From Asparagopsis taxiformis (Eukaryota; Rhodophyta; Florideophyceae; Bonnemaisoniales; Bonnemaisoniaceae): a DNA stretch of 64,000 bases. Shown one piece after another: positions 32,301 through 42,141 of the stretch. Location: assembly GCA_030407315.1 (NCBI GenBank), contig JALQPE010002790.1, positions 38,563 to 102,562 of the forward strand. Reading direction: 5' to 3'. A program made the translations under genes and the position numbers. The notes beneath the pieces were generated by a model. That model was not told the DNA's origin. It saw only the letters and a program-made list of their open reading frames with translations, and did no database searches. The stretch's first letter is position 1, and each line of letters begins with the position of its first letter.

Positions 32301-33489
32301 GGAGGGAATGTGATTTAGAGAGGGGGATTGAAAGTTTATCACAGTGTGTGATGGATTTGTGGGTACCATCGGCGATGACTGTGGTGTGGTTGGTCTTTTT
32401 CATTCCTGGTACGGGTGATGTAATGTACGATGGGTTAGCACCGGAGTCCAGGATGAATTTTTTGGAGTTGAGGTCACTTACGAAGTCTGACGTATCGGTG
32501 TCAGAGTCAGCTGTGTAGGCATTTTCCTGTGCTTGTAAGTGCGGTGGCGGTGGCTGGTGGGAGGTTTCAAAAGCAGATCGCTTTTCGGGTTTGTGTGGTC
32601 TGGCTGGGCGTGTGAGGTGAATTTGGCGAGCTCTGCAATGTTTCGTCCAGTGTGTAGGCGAACCGTGGAACGAGCACCACATTCCTGGGTGACTTGGCGG
32701 TGGGGCAGATTGGTTTTGCGAATGGTACCGGTGCGGGCGGAAGGTAGAATTGTGAAATGGTGTGTTGTTTGTGAACGGTTCCCATTTGCGGAATGTTCGT
32801 TTAACATAGCTTCCTGTGGCCGATCGGTTTTTTGCAGGCTTCGGGTGATTAGATTGTTTGGTTATCTCGTCATGTTTCGTCATCATTGTGACGAGTTGAG
32901 AAATCGTCAGCGGGTGGGAGGGATTGAGGTCGGAATAATTGCATATCATCTGGTTGAAGGTTGTCCAATCAGGGTGGTTTTCGAGGCCTTCGAGGATAAA
33001 CCTGATCGTCGTTTGCTCATTGGCGATTTCCGGATAGTTTGATCGGATCATTAACAAACGGACTTTTTCGTGTTGTGCATGATAATCATTAACAGTCATG
33101 CTTGAGGACCATTTGATCTGTTGTGCTTTGCGGCGAAGGCTGGAAGGGGAGTGTTCAGGGTGTGTGTCGGTTAATTTGATACGAATGCGATCGAATAGGA
33201 GGTGTACAGGTCCCTCGAGGTCTATGTCAGTGAATTGCTCGGTAATTTCCGGTGAGAGTGACATGAGTACGAGCAATTGTGCTTGGGAATGTCCTGCTGT
33301 ATGTTTTTCGAGGTCTGCTTGGGATTCTGTCGCCGGTATTGCATGATGGAGGTAGTATGAGACATTTTGAGCGCGTGCAAAGTGCTCGATACACAATCGC
33401 CATGGGATATAATTGGAAAAGTGCAGGGTTGGAATTTCCATTGGCGGGTAACCGGGTGGCGTGGTTTGTGAGTGGGGTGTGACTGACAT
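29329..33489 (-). CDS. Gag-Pol polyprotein of element C
   Basis: 1386 codons from ATG 33489. Gag has a copia-type N-terminus and a variant knuckle CSFHGSPTHWTKHC (C-x2-H-x4-H-x4-C, His for the second Cys). Protease ILDSGANPSYI. GAG-pre-integrase YYNWHMKMNHVHPIKLH. Integrase HVHIDICGPLP, LTSDNAKEFF and PHTPQENALAERINR. Reverse transcriptase WDLESAFLHEKF and LVITVDDFLVV. RNase H AYSDSDHAACPSTRRSTTGS and SRHIDVKYHWLREQV. The order protease-integrase-RT-RNase H is diagnostic of copia. All domains look intact with no stop, so the copy may be competent. Confidence 0.93.
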   Translation of the reverse strand: MSVTPHSQTTPPGYPPMEIPTLHFSNYIPWRLCIEHFARAQNVSYYLHHAIPATESQADLEKHTAGHSQAQLLVLMSLSPEITEQFTDIDLEGPVHLLFDRIRIKLTDTHPEHSPSSLRRKAQQIKWSSSMTVNDYHAQHEKVRLLMIRSNYPEIANEQTTIRFILEGLENHPDWTTFNQMICNYSDLNPSHPLTISQLVTMMTKHDEITKQSNHPKPAKNRSATGSYVKRTFRKWEPFTNNTPFHNSTFRPHRYHSQNQSAPPPSHPGMWCSFHGSPTHWTKHCRARQIHLTRPARPHKPEKRSAFETSHQPPPPHLQAQENAYTADSDTDTSDFVSDLNSKKFILDSGANPSYITSPVPGMKKTNHTTVIADGTHKSITHCDKLSIPLSKSHSLPPHMVSVAPQLHKNLLSVGQITKTHDVLFQSKRAFITKKGKAPSPKKTIAIIPRKKNALYEFTSRPIQKGSAHAARTLNHPPKKPNKPKRSNKILPTSTARRILRAPIQKSFAPRFKKIQRPSRKPAHKRKLEPRSRPTRKIHVDLPSTIRDYYNWHMKMNHVHPIKLHFMAKNKLVDNLPPTLLRTPPPFTCSGCALGKKSAAPFHRTIRRSQIGTHVHIDICGPLPTESFLKNRYFITFLDEGSRYLHIECTPAKSDAPSHITDHINHTHHTTPHRIEHLTSDNAKEFFTKSLTEFYNQNNITTHPTIPHTPQENALAERINRSIMDTARATLLSSKLPLELWDYAVLYAADVHNHTPHSATKQLPAAMWFGSKPSVHTLLPFGTTGYIHNPSPKHKLAPRATLVHYIGRHDYRHYIVYDPTTHDITRCRAKDFSTYDPTTDPVATSHANNATPPTFTEPKTLPQARRAPDAQEWAIAYNKEVNGLEKRGTLTYVHRSTLPANTKLLPTTTVLRVKKDSSGKPILRKARCTIRGDRQIEGIHYDASDLSSPVANRDSVRAALALAAAHNYSTFHWDLESAFLHEKFTEDRDIYVRQPRQFDGSERYPDHVAKLTGNMYGCRQACKIFTDGLAAYLTSIHFSRLPSDPCSFILHSNKNPQHFVLLVITVDDFLVVTNHTPLSNQVKNQLSRKYKLKDLGRVQHLLGWKITHSTKGITISQPSYIQELLDKYGLTNAKTFSSPIASELITTDTTSAKPLDEKTHDYKGVIGSLRYLADSTRPDISFIVGFLSRSAHQPTTHDWKSAIRVLRYLKGTKDTGITFPRNFTSAISAYSDSDHAACPSTRRSTTGSIIFYNNAPISWQSKRQRSVSPSTFAAEYVASFHTTELLRTVSNFFTDLNHPIPTPIPLYIDNAAAITTAKAKFPTPKSRHIDVKYHWLREQVHNNFILPTHIPTTSNPADLLTKALKPAQYTSKHPLLRLTTPTVRGD

Positions 33490-33545
33490 GTCGGATGATA
33501 GAATGGCACTGATGGACAGGAACTTGGATAGTAGGGCACGGAGTT

Positions 33546-33646
33546 GGGCGGGAGGATGCGTCGCCGTAAAAATGGGAGTCGATTGTGTTGGGATTGGCGG
33601 GAGAATGCGTCGCCGTGGGGATGGTGGGCGGGAGAATGCGTCGCCG
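33546..33646 (-). repeat. Three copies of a 19-20-bp motif in the element C leader
   Basis: GGCGGGAGAATGCGTCGCCG or a close variant occurs at about 33547-33566, 33597-33615 and 33627-33646, between the 5' LTR and the Gag start. It is untranslated leader on the minus strand. Confidence 0.85.
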
Positions 33647-33689
33647 GGAGGGAGTGGTGGGATTCTTGGTAGCGTCTGGGCCGATAACC

Positions 33690-33799
33690 TGTGAAGATAA
33701 TCGTCTGATGTCGTTTATTGTCGCCGCGTTGGTCGTCGGCGTGTCAATTAATATCAGTACTGAGCTGTAATGTTAGTGTAATGTATAAGTTATTCGTCA
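33690..33799 (-). repeat. 5' LTR of element C (110 bp)
   Basis: Ends with TCACA and starts TGACGAATAAC in minus orientation. Shorter than the other LTR by 48 bp, consistent with deletion between GTTATTCGT repeats. Confidence 0.9.
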
Positions 33800-33804
33800 C
33801 AATG

Positions 33805-35187
33805 CTCTGCTGTAACAATGGCCATAGTTGAACAACGTGATGCGAAAAAGTATTATTTTTGGGCCAGGACGAAACACTGACTATTTGTTTTTATGAATCC
33901 ATTAAATTACGTATCTTCACCGTTTGAATTATCCTGAAATTGCATCAGCCGACCGGCCTCAAATTCTTCGAGCAGTAGAGCCGCACTGAAGACAAGCCTC
34001 GTCACTGTGCTATCAAGCTATAAAAACCAATAAAAACCTATAAAACTACAGAGCCGGGGGTGATGTCTACTGCACCCATGGCGGCAGTGGATATGCTGTC
34101 TCACGAGCATTTCAATCACCTGTTTCTGCTGGTGTAAGGGAATAATCATACAAGCTTCGGAAGCGCGAGAGGGTAAAAAACCCTCATGTCCGACGAGAGG
34201 CTAGCAAAGCTCCAAAACCCGATTGGTGTTGGTCAAATTATTCGAATGCCAAAAATTCACTCACGCTGTTTGGTGCATATAAATCATGTATAGCGGCATG
34301 CAGGCTTGTCCTTATCCATAAAACCTAATACACGAAGGATGCCAATGTTTTCATGATATATCATACGATCATTTTTGGTGTGTGAAGCAAACTATGGTTT
34401 TGGCTGAACCTTGATTACCATTTTTGCTTATGCCTTCGCCGTTTGTGAAAGCAATGGGGAACTGCATGAGAATACACTGCTCGCCAATCAGCCTGTTATA
34501 TATCAAATTAAGTCACCGCAAGTTTTGCAGATAGCGACCTAGATTTCAATATAGTGCCAGAATTGCTGTCCTTTGGTAATTCGCATCAGGAAAGTCAATA
34601 TACCGTGTTCAGTATATCAGGAGGTGCTGTCTTCATGGCTTCGACTACTTCAAGCCCATCAAGTGCATCTACAAGACGACATTTGAATATGAAAATGAAG
34701 GATAGGTCGCGCAATGACGTTCAGCGAAACGTTCATTGATATAATACATTTCCTCACTTACGCGAGAGCATCAAATTAAATTGATGCAGGCATCACTACC
34801 GCGATATTCTCAAATATGGACCCAGCTCCGTTGCCATTTCCCATCTCTACTCAGCGTCTAGCTAGAAAAGTATGATACCCATACTATTTATGGAATAACG
34901 TGAAAGAAGCTATAAAACTTTACTCATTCTAGATTATATCAACTAAACTGCCTCTCCCAGGCGAACTAACTCTCTTGAGATCTTCAAATCTTTCAGATTA
35001 TTCTTGAACGCACCGCCCATAATTTTTTACCCTTTTGCTTGGAATAGTATCAGTAATCTTTGGATTCGGTTTTGACACTTTCATTGCAATAGCCATTGTG
35101 AAAATGCTCTGTTCACCGCAGAAAACACACCGGGAGACCATCTCATAGGGAGAAAATATTGACCCCACAAGAAGTCGTAGTTGCAAA
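33805..35187. other. Gene-free stretch downstream of the split secreted-protein gene
   Basis: About 1.4 kb, AT-rich, with short unrecognised ORFs. It contains the 3' flank of the gene ending at 35188. Confidence 0.4.
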
Positions 35188-36672
35188 CTACCCAGTAGTG
35201 GTAGTAGTGGTAGTAGTGGTAGTAGTGGTAGTAGTGGTCGGAGAAGTAGTGCCGGTAGTGGTTGGCATAACCGTATTGGTAGTTGTCGTTGAAGTTGTAG
35301 TGGGCACAATAACTACGGGGGCCGTAGGGACAAAGCCTGTAGTAGATTGGGGTGGAGGGGTAGTAGTTGACCTCGTTGTAGTCGTAGGTGTTTGCGGAAT
35401 AACAGTGATCGTGAAACCAATAGTTGTAGTAGTCGTCGGAGGAGCTGTGGTAGGATCAAAAGTCGGCTGGAAATCCAACTGCAACTGCGAAATACGACTT
35501 GATGAAGAGGATAAACTGGTCGTCCCGAACGTAGCACTATAACCAGGGGTGCCTTGCAACGCGCCTAGAGCATTATTAAACACAGCCTGAGGAACAATGA
35601 AGAAACAAGCACTGGTATTGATGACGAAGACGCAGAAGTTTCTGCTGATAAAGAAACTGATTGTCGCACATCCAAATCCTTGATTTCCAAAGCTTGTTCC
35701 ACATCCACCAGCTGCAACTCTACACGCGACTAGTCTCGTAGATGCTCCACCTATACCCAGGCCAATTCCAACTACTGAAACTGGATTTTGGGCACATATG
35801 GAACCAGGTAGCAAGGTTTGTTGAAGGGATGGGGAAAAGCAAGGCTGAACAGAGCATCTAACTCTTCCAATACAGTCAGAAAATGCAATTTGGGCCGACG
35901 TACCAGGACGGCAAATTTGAGGGCATATGGTGGTTATGGTAGGTACTGTTGTCGTCGTAACTGTTGTTGGTGTACTGGTAGTACCCACTGTTCCAAGTGT
36001 AAAACTGGGCGTCATTGTTGTCGATGATGTAGTAGTTGTACGTGGCGTTGTAGTTGTTGTGGTTGTGGTTGTCGACGTCGTCGTCGTCGTAGATGTCGTC
36101 GTTGAGGTTGTGGTTGTAGTTGTGGTTGTCGTTGTGGTTGTCGTTGTCGTTGTAGTAGTTCTAGGGAGCACCGCAAACGTGGTAGTAGTAGTTGTTGTTG
36201 GACCAACAGTACCAAACTGCCGGAACACTAACTCCAGAGTTGAGATTCCCATTGATGAAAAACTCAAACTCGTACTCATGAAAGTTGCCTCATAACCAGG
36301 GACCTGCTGAAGAGACTGGAGAGCATTTGCGAACACAACCATCGGTACACCACCAGTACAGTTTAGAGTGTTAATGGTGAACACACAGACGTTTCCATTA
36401 ACCAAAGATGAGATTGATGCGCACCCAAACCCTTGGTTTCCGAAGCTCCTTGCACAACCACTGGCAGAAATTGTACAAGCAGCTTGTCCTGTAGATGTTC
36501 CAGCAATAAGAAATCCATTTCCAGCATTTGGAATAAGAAAAGTTTGCGCACACCACCAACCATTTCTGATAGAACCACGGGGATTAACGAATAAACATCG
36601 TTGTACAGAACATTCCCTAGATCCCCTACATTCTCGTCTGGCCGTTCTACGCCCACGTTCACGACGACCCCT
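35188..36672 (-). pseudogene. Secreted Thr-rich two-domain protein, C-terminal part, cut off by element B
   Basis: About 494 codons remain. Two related Cys-rich domains of about 120 residues are joined by Thr-rich, mucin-like linkers, and the protein ends in a Thr run. Each domain has a CSVQxC motif, an ICAQ/WCAQ stretch, SFGNQGFGCA and a VFVINTxxC/VFTINTxxC segment. The upstream ATG codons now in frame lie inside the LTR of element B, so they are not native. The native start and the first Cys of domain 1 lie at 42142-42280. Thr-rich linkers suggest O-glycosylation and a cell-wall or extracellular role. The binding function of the domain is unknown to me. Confidence 0.85.
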
Positions 36673-36982
36673 TGTAGCCATCATGACCCCTCTACCTTGT
36701 TAACCAACACGTGGCAATTATTCAGACACGTAACAACAGTAATGCGCAGTCCTGAATATTTACATGTCAACGTAATAATTTAGCACCTACTTCGGGAGTG
36801 TGAATACCCGAAGGTTATTACATGGCAGCTAATTAGTTTCTGCGCGATTGCCGCTAGGGCTTACGATCTACTTAAATAGATAATCGCCGAGACCGCCAAG
36901 AAGACATAGACAGAGGTAAAAAAACACAGCACACAACCGAGAGTGACCTCCTGCGCTACTGATTCCTCCGATAAGGGCCACA
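36673..36982 (+). repeat. 5' LTR of element B
   Basis: 310 bp, TGTAGCC...GGGCCACA. An internal hairpin CTTCGGG/CCCGAAG lies around 36790-36813. Confidence 0.93.
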
Positions 36983-37054
36983 GAAATTTCTGAACTATTC
37001 TGAGGAAACCGTTCTGAATCTAGGGTACCCTTCACATCTCGCATTGTTTAACAC

Positions 37055-40000
37055 ATGAACACGAGAAAAACAAAGCGCACCGACTCGCCACTCCGTTCTC
37101 CACTTACCTCTCACCGTCCATCCGACTTTACAGATACCATGGACGACGACACATTCGAAGATGACACTCAAGACAATGCATTTGCATCTTCCGCCATATC
37201 CACGCGCTCCAGTGCGCCAGTATTCACCCCCATAAGTGCCCCCATCCTCCGCTCTATTGACCCTGTCAAAGTTTCTATATTTCTTCGTGAAAGAGAACGA
37301 TACGAGCTCGAGGTTGCGTTAAAAGCCGCCGAGGTCCCATCGCTAAAGGTCGCGCCTTACACAGTGTCAGTCGATCGAGCACTACTGAAACAACTAATAT
37401 TCCTAAAGAAATTAAGGGAATTCGCCCCTGGGGCAACGGTTAAAACAGTAACATCCGATCAAATAGAAGCGTACCTACGCTCACTGGTGAGCGCCAAACA
37501 ACGCGATAACCCAGATACTATTGAGAAAGCGGTGTCGCAAGTGCGCTGGCCGTCACACATTGCTGATAGCGATGCACGGGTGACACAGTACGGAGCCAAT
37601 TTTCTAGAAAGGTTAGAACGTGCCGGATGTGAAGAATTCCCCACGCGAAACCCTAAACAAACCGTACACCTAATGCTACGAAAAGTACAACCGCCTGCGC
37701 TCAAGGCGGAAATGCTACGATTAATCAAGTTTGACACAGCGCTCGAGAAGGATGTCCCTGAATTTATCGAGCGTCTCACTGAAGAGGCACGCGCATGCGA
37801 TAAATATGACAACACCAGCTTGTCTTCTCGTACAGAAAGCAATAGGAAACACAGTCGAACACCCCATAGACGTACACGTTTCAAACACGATAGCACAAGA
37901 GCAAGCACATCCGAGAAACAGCTCCCGCTCTGTCTCTGGCCTCCCCACGCAGAACTTGGAATACACCATTTATTCAGGGACTGCAAAGAATGCCCTAGCG
38001 ATCAGAAAAAAGCTATCTTTGACAAACGCCGGAACAGTATGGTCAATAATCGCCAAGATGGTGCCAAGCGAACTACTGAGTCGAAGAAAGTTGAAGAATC
38101 TACGGTATTATTCAACGCAACATTTGGTGAAGTAATCCGCGAGACCGTATGCGCGGACAATGGTGCTGATGCTAACATAATGGGTGCCCCTTTACTAGCG
38201 CGCATCCAAAGATCGGGCGCTACGGTAGCTATTGAGAAGCTCCCAAAGACCCGCGTATTCAATATGGCTGCATGTACTACTCTTGGAGTACAGCCTAAAC
38301 TAAAATGTGAGTACACAGCTGTCATAGACACAGAAATTCACATTAGGCATGGTACATCCCTAAAATTGCGACGACTGCGCTGGTTAGTAAGCGAACAAGA
38401 CGTTCCCGAGCCCCTTCTGGGCCGTCCCATACTCGAGGCTCTGGGACTCGACACCCATAAGGTTCTTTCCGCCGCCGCGGACAAATATGCTGGTAGTGTC
38501 GATGCCGACGCACTATCAATCCATGGAACGACCTATGGTACAGGACGTGCATCACGAGTTTTGGAAGGAGTATTTCATACGGATGATGTAGAAAATGATG
38601 ACGAAGGTACACCGGACTGGTGTGATCTTGGGCCTGAGACTAACGCAGAATGGGAGGAAGCGCTAACAGAACGGCTTAACAATGCTTCTGAAGAAGGCAT
38701 CTCCCCCTCAGGACAAAAACATCTCAAAGATTTGCTGGAAAAATATCGCATGTTTGTACGTGTGCGACTGGATAAGGGTAAACCCGCCGCTGTCCCTCCG
38801 TTAAAGCTTCGTCTCAAGGAAGGTGCTGCACCAGTAGTCGCTAAGACACGCAGATACCCACCAGAGAAGCGCGAATTCCTCTCACGCTACGTTGGACAAC
38901 TCATCAGTGTGGGTTTTGTGAAGCCATCTACACACACTGAGTGGGTAGCTGCACCATTAATAGTTCCCAAAAAGCCACCTGCAATGTTCAGACTTACTAT
39001 GGACTACAGGCCTATTAACTCTGCTACAGTGAAAACTGCATGGCCTATGCCTCACATAGAGGCTGTGCTATCTGATGTCCACGGTTCTACTGCATTCGCG
39101 ATAATTGACTTCTGCAGCGGTTATTGGCAGCTACCATTACACGAAGATAGTCAACACCTCCACGCTTTTATGACACCTAACGGGGTAGTACAGCCCACGC
39201 GCACTGTCCAAGGCGCCTGTAACTCTGCACAGAACTTCCAAGCATGTGTAGAGCCTTGCTTCGCCACTCTCCGTGACCACACTCTGGCTTGGATCGATGA
39301 CTTTGTCATACACGCAAAGGATGAAACGGAACTACTTTCAGTACTCGACCGATTTCTATCCATCTGCCAAGAGCGAAACTTGGTTATATCTATTTCTAAG
39401 TCTAGATTCTACGCTACCAAAGTGAAGTGGTGCGGTCGCATTATTGATGGCAATGGTGTAACATTAGACCCAGCAAACCTCAGCGGTTTAAAAGATGCTG
39501 TAGAGCCAATCACAGCATCGGAACTATCACAATATGTACACGCGGCTACGTGGATGTCTGGTTCTATACCTCGTTTTGCGGAACGAATTGCTCCCCTTCG
39601 AGAAATTCTAGAGCAAGCGTATCAGAAAACGGGCAAGCGAACTAAGAAATCTATTGCCCGTATACGTTTAGCAGACATTGGATGGTCCGGTACACACTCA
39701 CGTGCCTATGCTGGAATGCAGGAACAACTTCGAAACGCAGTAACCACCGCTCATAGGAACCCCGCGCTCACGCTCTGTCTCCACACAGACGCAAGCGATG
39801 TGCACTGGGCAGCGGTACTGACTCAATGCACAGCTGATGATTTGAATAAGACTGTCATTCAACAGTCTCACGCGCCGCTCGCATTTCTATCGGGAACATT
39901 CAGCAATGCACAGGAGCATTGGACCACGTACGAAAAGGAGGCGTTCGCTATTGTGCAGTCCTTCCGCAAACTTTCGCATTTCTTTTCATGTGATTCGTCC

Positions 40001-41797
40001 ACAACCATATTTACGGATCACCGTAATCTTCTTTTCACGTTTAATCCGTCTGCATTTGATATATCTATGGGGCGCCATAAGATCCTCAAGGTCATAAGAT
40101 GGGCTCTTTTCTTGTCAACCTTTGACTACAAAATAGAGCACGTGGCGGGCGAGCTAAACACACTACCGGATATCATGACTCGTTGGATGCGCGGATATCG
40201 CGGTCATCCCACACGCGTCTGTCGGGTGCGTGAGCGTACTGGAAATGCAGCGGTCGTCGTCGCGCCGCGCCCTGACACCGCTTCCTGGCCTTCACGCAGA
40301 CGTTTACTTGACTCTCAAGGCACCACAACCGTCTCTCCGCCTGTCCACACAACCAAGGACGAGGATGGTCTCATTAAGATTAATAATGCGGTTTGGATAC
40401 CACCTGAGGACACTAACCTTCAATTAATACTAATAACAATCGCTCATGCAGGTTCTGTAGGCCATCGTGGATCCGATTCGACTTATGACATCCTCAGCCC
40501 GCATTTTTATTGGAAGGGCATGCGTGGCGATGTTCAGAATTTTGTTTCGGATTGTCTGCTCTGCCTGCTAGCTAAATCAGGATCAAAGGTCCCACGCCCT
40601 TTGGCTCTGACTCTGCACGCCACCCGCCCGAATGAGGTCTTACATTTTGATTACTTGTTTATGGGTAGTAGTGAAGAAGGAGACATGTATGTCCTCGCTC
40701 TTAAGGATGACCTGAGCGGCTATTGTTGGCTATCACCCACCGCGCGCGCCACCTCTGAACATACTGCAGAAGTGCTCTCAAGATGGAATCGAACGTTCTC
40801 TGCACCGGATTTTTGGGTTTCGGACCAAGGTGCACACTTTATTAATTCTACATTATCAGCGTTAGCCCGCATCCATCGAATCGACCACCGCCCTACAGTG
40901 GCTTATAGTCCTTGGGCAAACGGCACAATCGAGCGTCTAAACCGCGATATACTTGCAGCAACACGCGCACTCCTAGCCGAATTGAAGCTCGCCCCTCACG
41001 ATTGGCCCCAAGTTATTGGTATCATCCAATCAGCGCTTAATGAAGCTCCACTCGCTCGTCTAGGAAGGAATACCTCAAACCAAGTACTTTCTCCCCTTCA
41101 GGTCATGACTGGAATACAACCTCAGCACCTGATAATTTCCATCCTCGGATCAGCGGTATCTACAAATTTACCTGTTGAAATTGAGCACGCCAGAGCACAG
41201 CAGCTAATACACATTCAGCGCCTCCAACACAATCTAAACTTGATTCACAAGGACGTGGGGAAAAGAGTCTCTGCTCGCAGACAGCGCGCTATTGACAAAC
41301 ATAACCAAGCTACCAATATACAGAAACCGAATTTTCAAGTTGGTGACCTCGTCCTAGTACGCAGACAGGACACATCGAATCACAAACTACGCTTCAAGTG
41401 GTGCGGCCCACGTCGCATAATAGCTGTGGTTAGTCCACTGGTGTTTGTAGTGCAGCAGCTGAATAGTAACGCACGTGAACGGGTCCACTGTGCACGTTTA
41501 ACTCGATATTGCGCCGCACTGGACGGAGCAGACGTCCCAGCAGATATACTCGCGCTGGCAGATAGAACGGAAGCACGGTACGAAATTATGGACTCAATCG
41601 TCGACATAGCGGAGAATCACGAAAACATTTGGTTTCGTATTCGCTGGGACGGATTACCGGATGAGCGGGACTATACATGGTCTACAATCGCTTCTATCTA
41701 CGAAGATGTTCCAGACATGGCGCTTGCATATCTACGGTCAACTCCGAAGAAACAGTTGGCCACCAAGGCAGCGGCCCATCTCGGCATTTCTCTCTGA
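37055..41797 (+). CDS. Gag-Pol polyprotein of element B
   Basis: 1580 codons from ATG 37055, related to element A. Protease site ETVCADNGADANIMG (D-N-G). Reverse transcriptase TMDYRPINSATVKTAWPMPH, IIDFCSGYWQLPLHED and LAWIDDFVIHA (W-I-D-D). RNase H LHTDASDVHWAAVLTQ and FTDHRNLLFTFNPS. Integrase zinc finger HRGSDSTYDILSPHFYWKGM with CLLCLL, and DDE residues in LHFDYLFM, WVSDQGAHF and YSPWANGTIERLNR. Chromodomain-like end EARYEIMDSIVDI and RIRWDGLPDERDYTW. No stop or frame break. Confidence 0.93.
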   Translation: MNTRKTKRTDSPLRSPLTSHRPSDFTDTMDDDTFEDDTQDNAFASSAISTRSSAPVFTPISAPILRSIDPVKVSIFLRERERYELEVALKAAEVPSLKVAPYTVSVDRALLKQLIFLKKLREFAPGATVKTVTSDQIEAYLRSLVSAKQRDNPDTIEKAVSQVRWPSHIADSDARVTQYGANFLERLERAGCEEFPTRNPKQTVHLMLRKVQPPALKAEMLRLIKFDTALEKDVPEFIERLTEEARACDKYDNTSLSSRTESNRKHSRTPHRRTRFKHDSTRASTSEKQLPLCLWPPHAELGIHHLFRDCKECPSDQKKAIFDKRRNSMVNNRQDGAKRTTESKKVEESTVLFNATFGEVIRETVCADNGADANIMGAPLLARIQRSGATVAIEKLPKTRVFNMAACTTLGVQPKLKCEYTAVIDTEIHIRHGTSLKLRRLRWLVSEQDVPEPLLGRPILEALGLDTHKVLSAAADKYAGSVDADALSIHGTTYGTGRASRVLEGVFHTDDVENDDEGTPDWCDLGPETNAEWEEALTERLNNASEEGISPSGQKHLKDLLEKYRMFVRVRLDKGKPAAVPPLKLRLKEGAAPVVAKTRRYPPEKREFLSRYVGQLISVGFVKPSTHTEWVAAPLIVPKKPPAMFRLTMDYRPINSATVKTAWPMPHIEAVLSDVHGSTAFAIIDFCSGYWQLPLHEDSQHLHAFMTPNGVVQPTRTVQGACNSAQNFQACVEPCFATLRDHTLAWIDDFVIHAKDETELLSVLDRFLSICQERNLVISISKSRFYATKVKWCGRIIDGNGVTLDPANLSGLKDAVEPITASELSQYVHAATWMSGSIPRFAERIAPLREILEQAYQKTGKRTKKSIARIRLADIGWSGTHSRAYAGMQEQLRNAVTTAHRNPALTLCLHTDASDVHWAAVLTQCTADDLNKTVIQQSHAPLAFLSGTFSNAQEHWTTYEKEAFAIVQSFRKLSHFFSCDSSTTIFTDHRNLLFTFNPSAFDISMGRHKILKVIRWALFLSTFDYKIEHVAGELNTLPDIMTRWMRGYRGHPTRVCRVRERTGNAAVVVAPRPDTASWPSRRRLLDSQGTTTVSPPVHTTKDEDGLIKINNAVWIPPEDTNLQLILITIAHAGSVGHRGSDSTYDILSPHFYWKGMRGDVQNFVSDCLLCLLAKSGSKVPRPLALTLHATRPNEVLHFDYLFMGSSEEGDMYVLALKDDLSGYCWLSPTARATSEHTAEVLSRWNRTFSAPDFWVSDQGAHFINSTLSALARIHRIDHRPTVAYSPWANGTIERLNRDILAATRALLAELKLAPHDWPQVIGIIQSALNEAPLARLGRNTSNQVLSPLQVMTGIQPQHLIISILGSAVSTNLPVEIEHARAQQLIHIQRLQHNLNLIHKDVGKRVSARRQRAIDKHNQATNIQKPNFQVGDLVLVRRQDTSNHKLRFKWCGPRRIIAVVSPLVFVVQQLNSNARERVHCARLTRYCAALDGADVPADILALADRTEARYEIMDSIVDIAENHENIWFRIRWDGLPDERDYTWSTIASIYEDVPDMALAYLRSTPKKQLATKAAAHLGISL

Positions 41798-41831
41798 GCT
41801 CCCGTTTACTGACGACAACTCATGGGGGCTG

Positions 41832-42141
41832 TGTAGCCATCATGACCCCTCTACCTTGTTAACCAACACGTGGCAATTATTCAGACACGTAACAACAGTA
41901 ATGCGCAGTCCTGAATATTTACATGTCAACGTAATAATTTAGCACCTACTTCGGGAGTGTGAATACCCGAAGGTTATTACATGGCAGCTAATTAGTTTCT
42001 GCGCGATTGCCGCTAGGGCTTACGATCTACTTAAATAGATAATCGCCGAGACCGCCAAGAAGACATAGACAGAGGTAAAAAAACACAGCACACAACCGAG
42101 AGTGACCTCCTGCGCTACTGATTCCTCCGATAAGGGCCACA
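41832..42141 (+). repeat. 3' LTR of element B
   Basis: Same 310 bp as 36673-36982; followed by the target duplication CCCT. A short G-run (CATGGGGGCTG) precedes it as candidate polypurine tract. Confidence 0.93.

Larger units (their letters stand above)
29174..33799 (-). mobile_element. Element C: full-length Ty1/copia retrotransposon
   Basis: 4626 bp in minus orientation. It is bounded by TG...CA LTRs of unequal length (158 bp left, 110 bp right) and a 5-bp target duplication CAATG (29169-29173, 33800-33804). It holds one uninterrupted Gag-Pol ORF whose stop codon TGA is also the first three bases of the 3' LTR. The sequence just inside the 5' LTR (minus strand, GGTTATCGGCCCAG) is the candidate primer site. 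Confidence 0.93.
36673..42141 (+). mobile_element. Element B: full-length Ty3-type LTR retrotransposon with chromodomain
   Basis: 5469 bp with 310-bp LTRs that look identical by eye, a 4-bp target duplication CCCT (36669-36672, 42142-42145), and one uninterrupted Gag-Pol ORF. It is inserted in the host secreted-protein gene. A family member left a solo LTR at 22100. The base run after the 5' LTR (GAAATTTCTGAAC) gives no standard tRNA primer site. Confidence 0.95.

Noticed and set aside
34550..34740. Small ORF in the AT-rich region downstream of the split gene
   Set aside because: 61 codons, Ser-rich, no homology; not distinguishable from chance.
35159..36295. Val-rich plus-strand ORFs
   Set aside because: They are the reverse reading of the Thr-rich linkers of the secreted protein (ACN repeats give GTN on the other strand).
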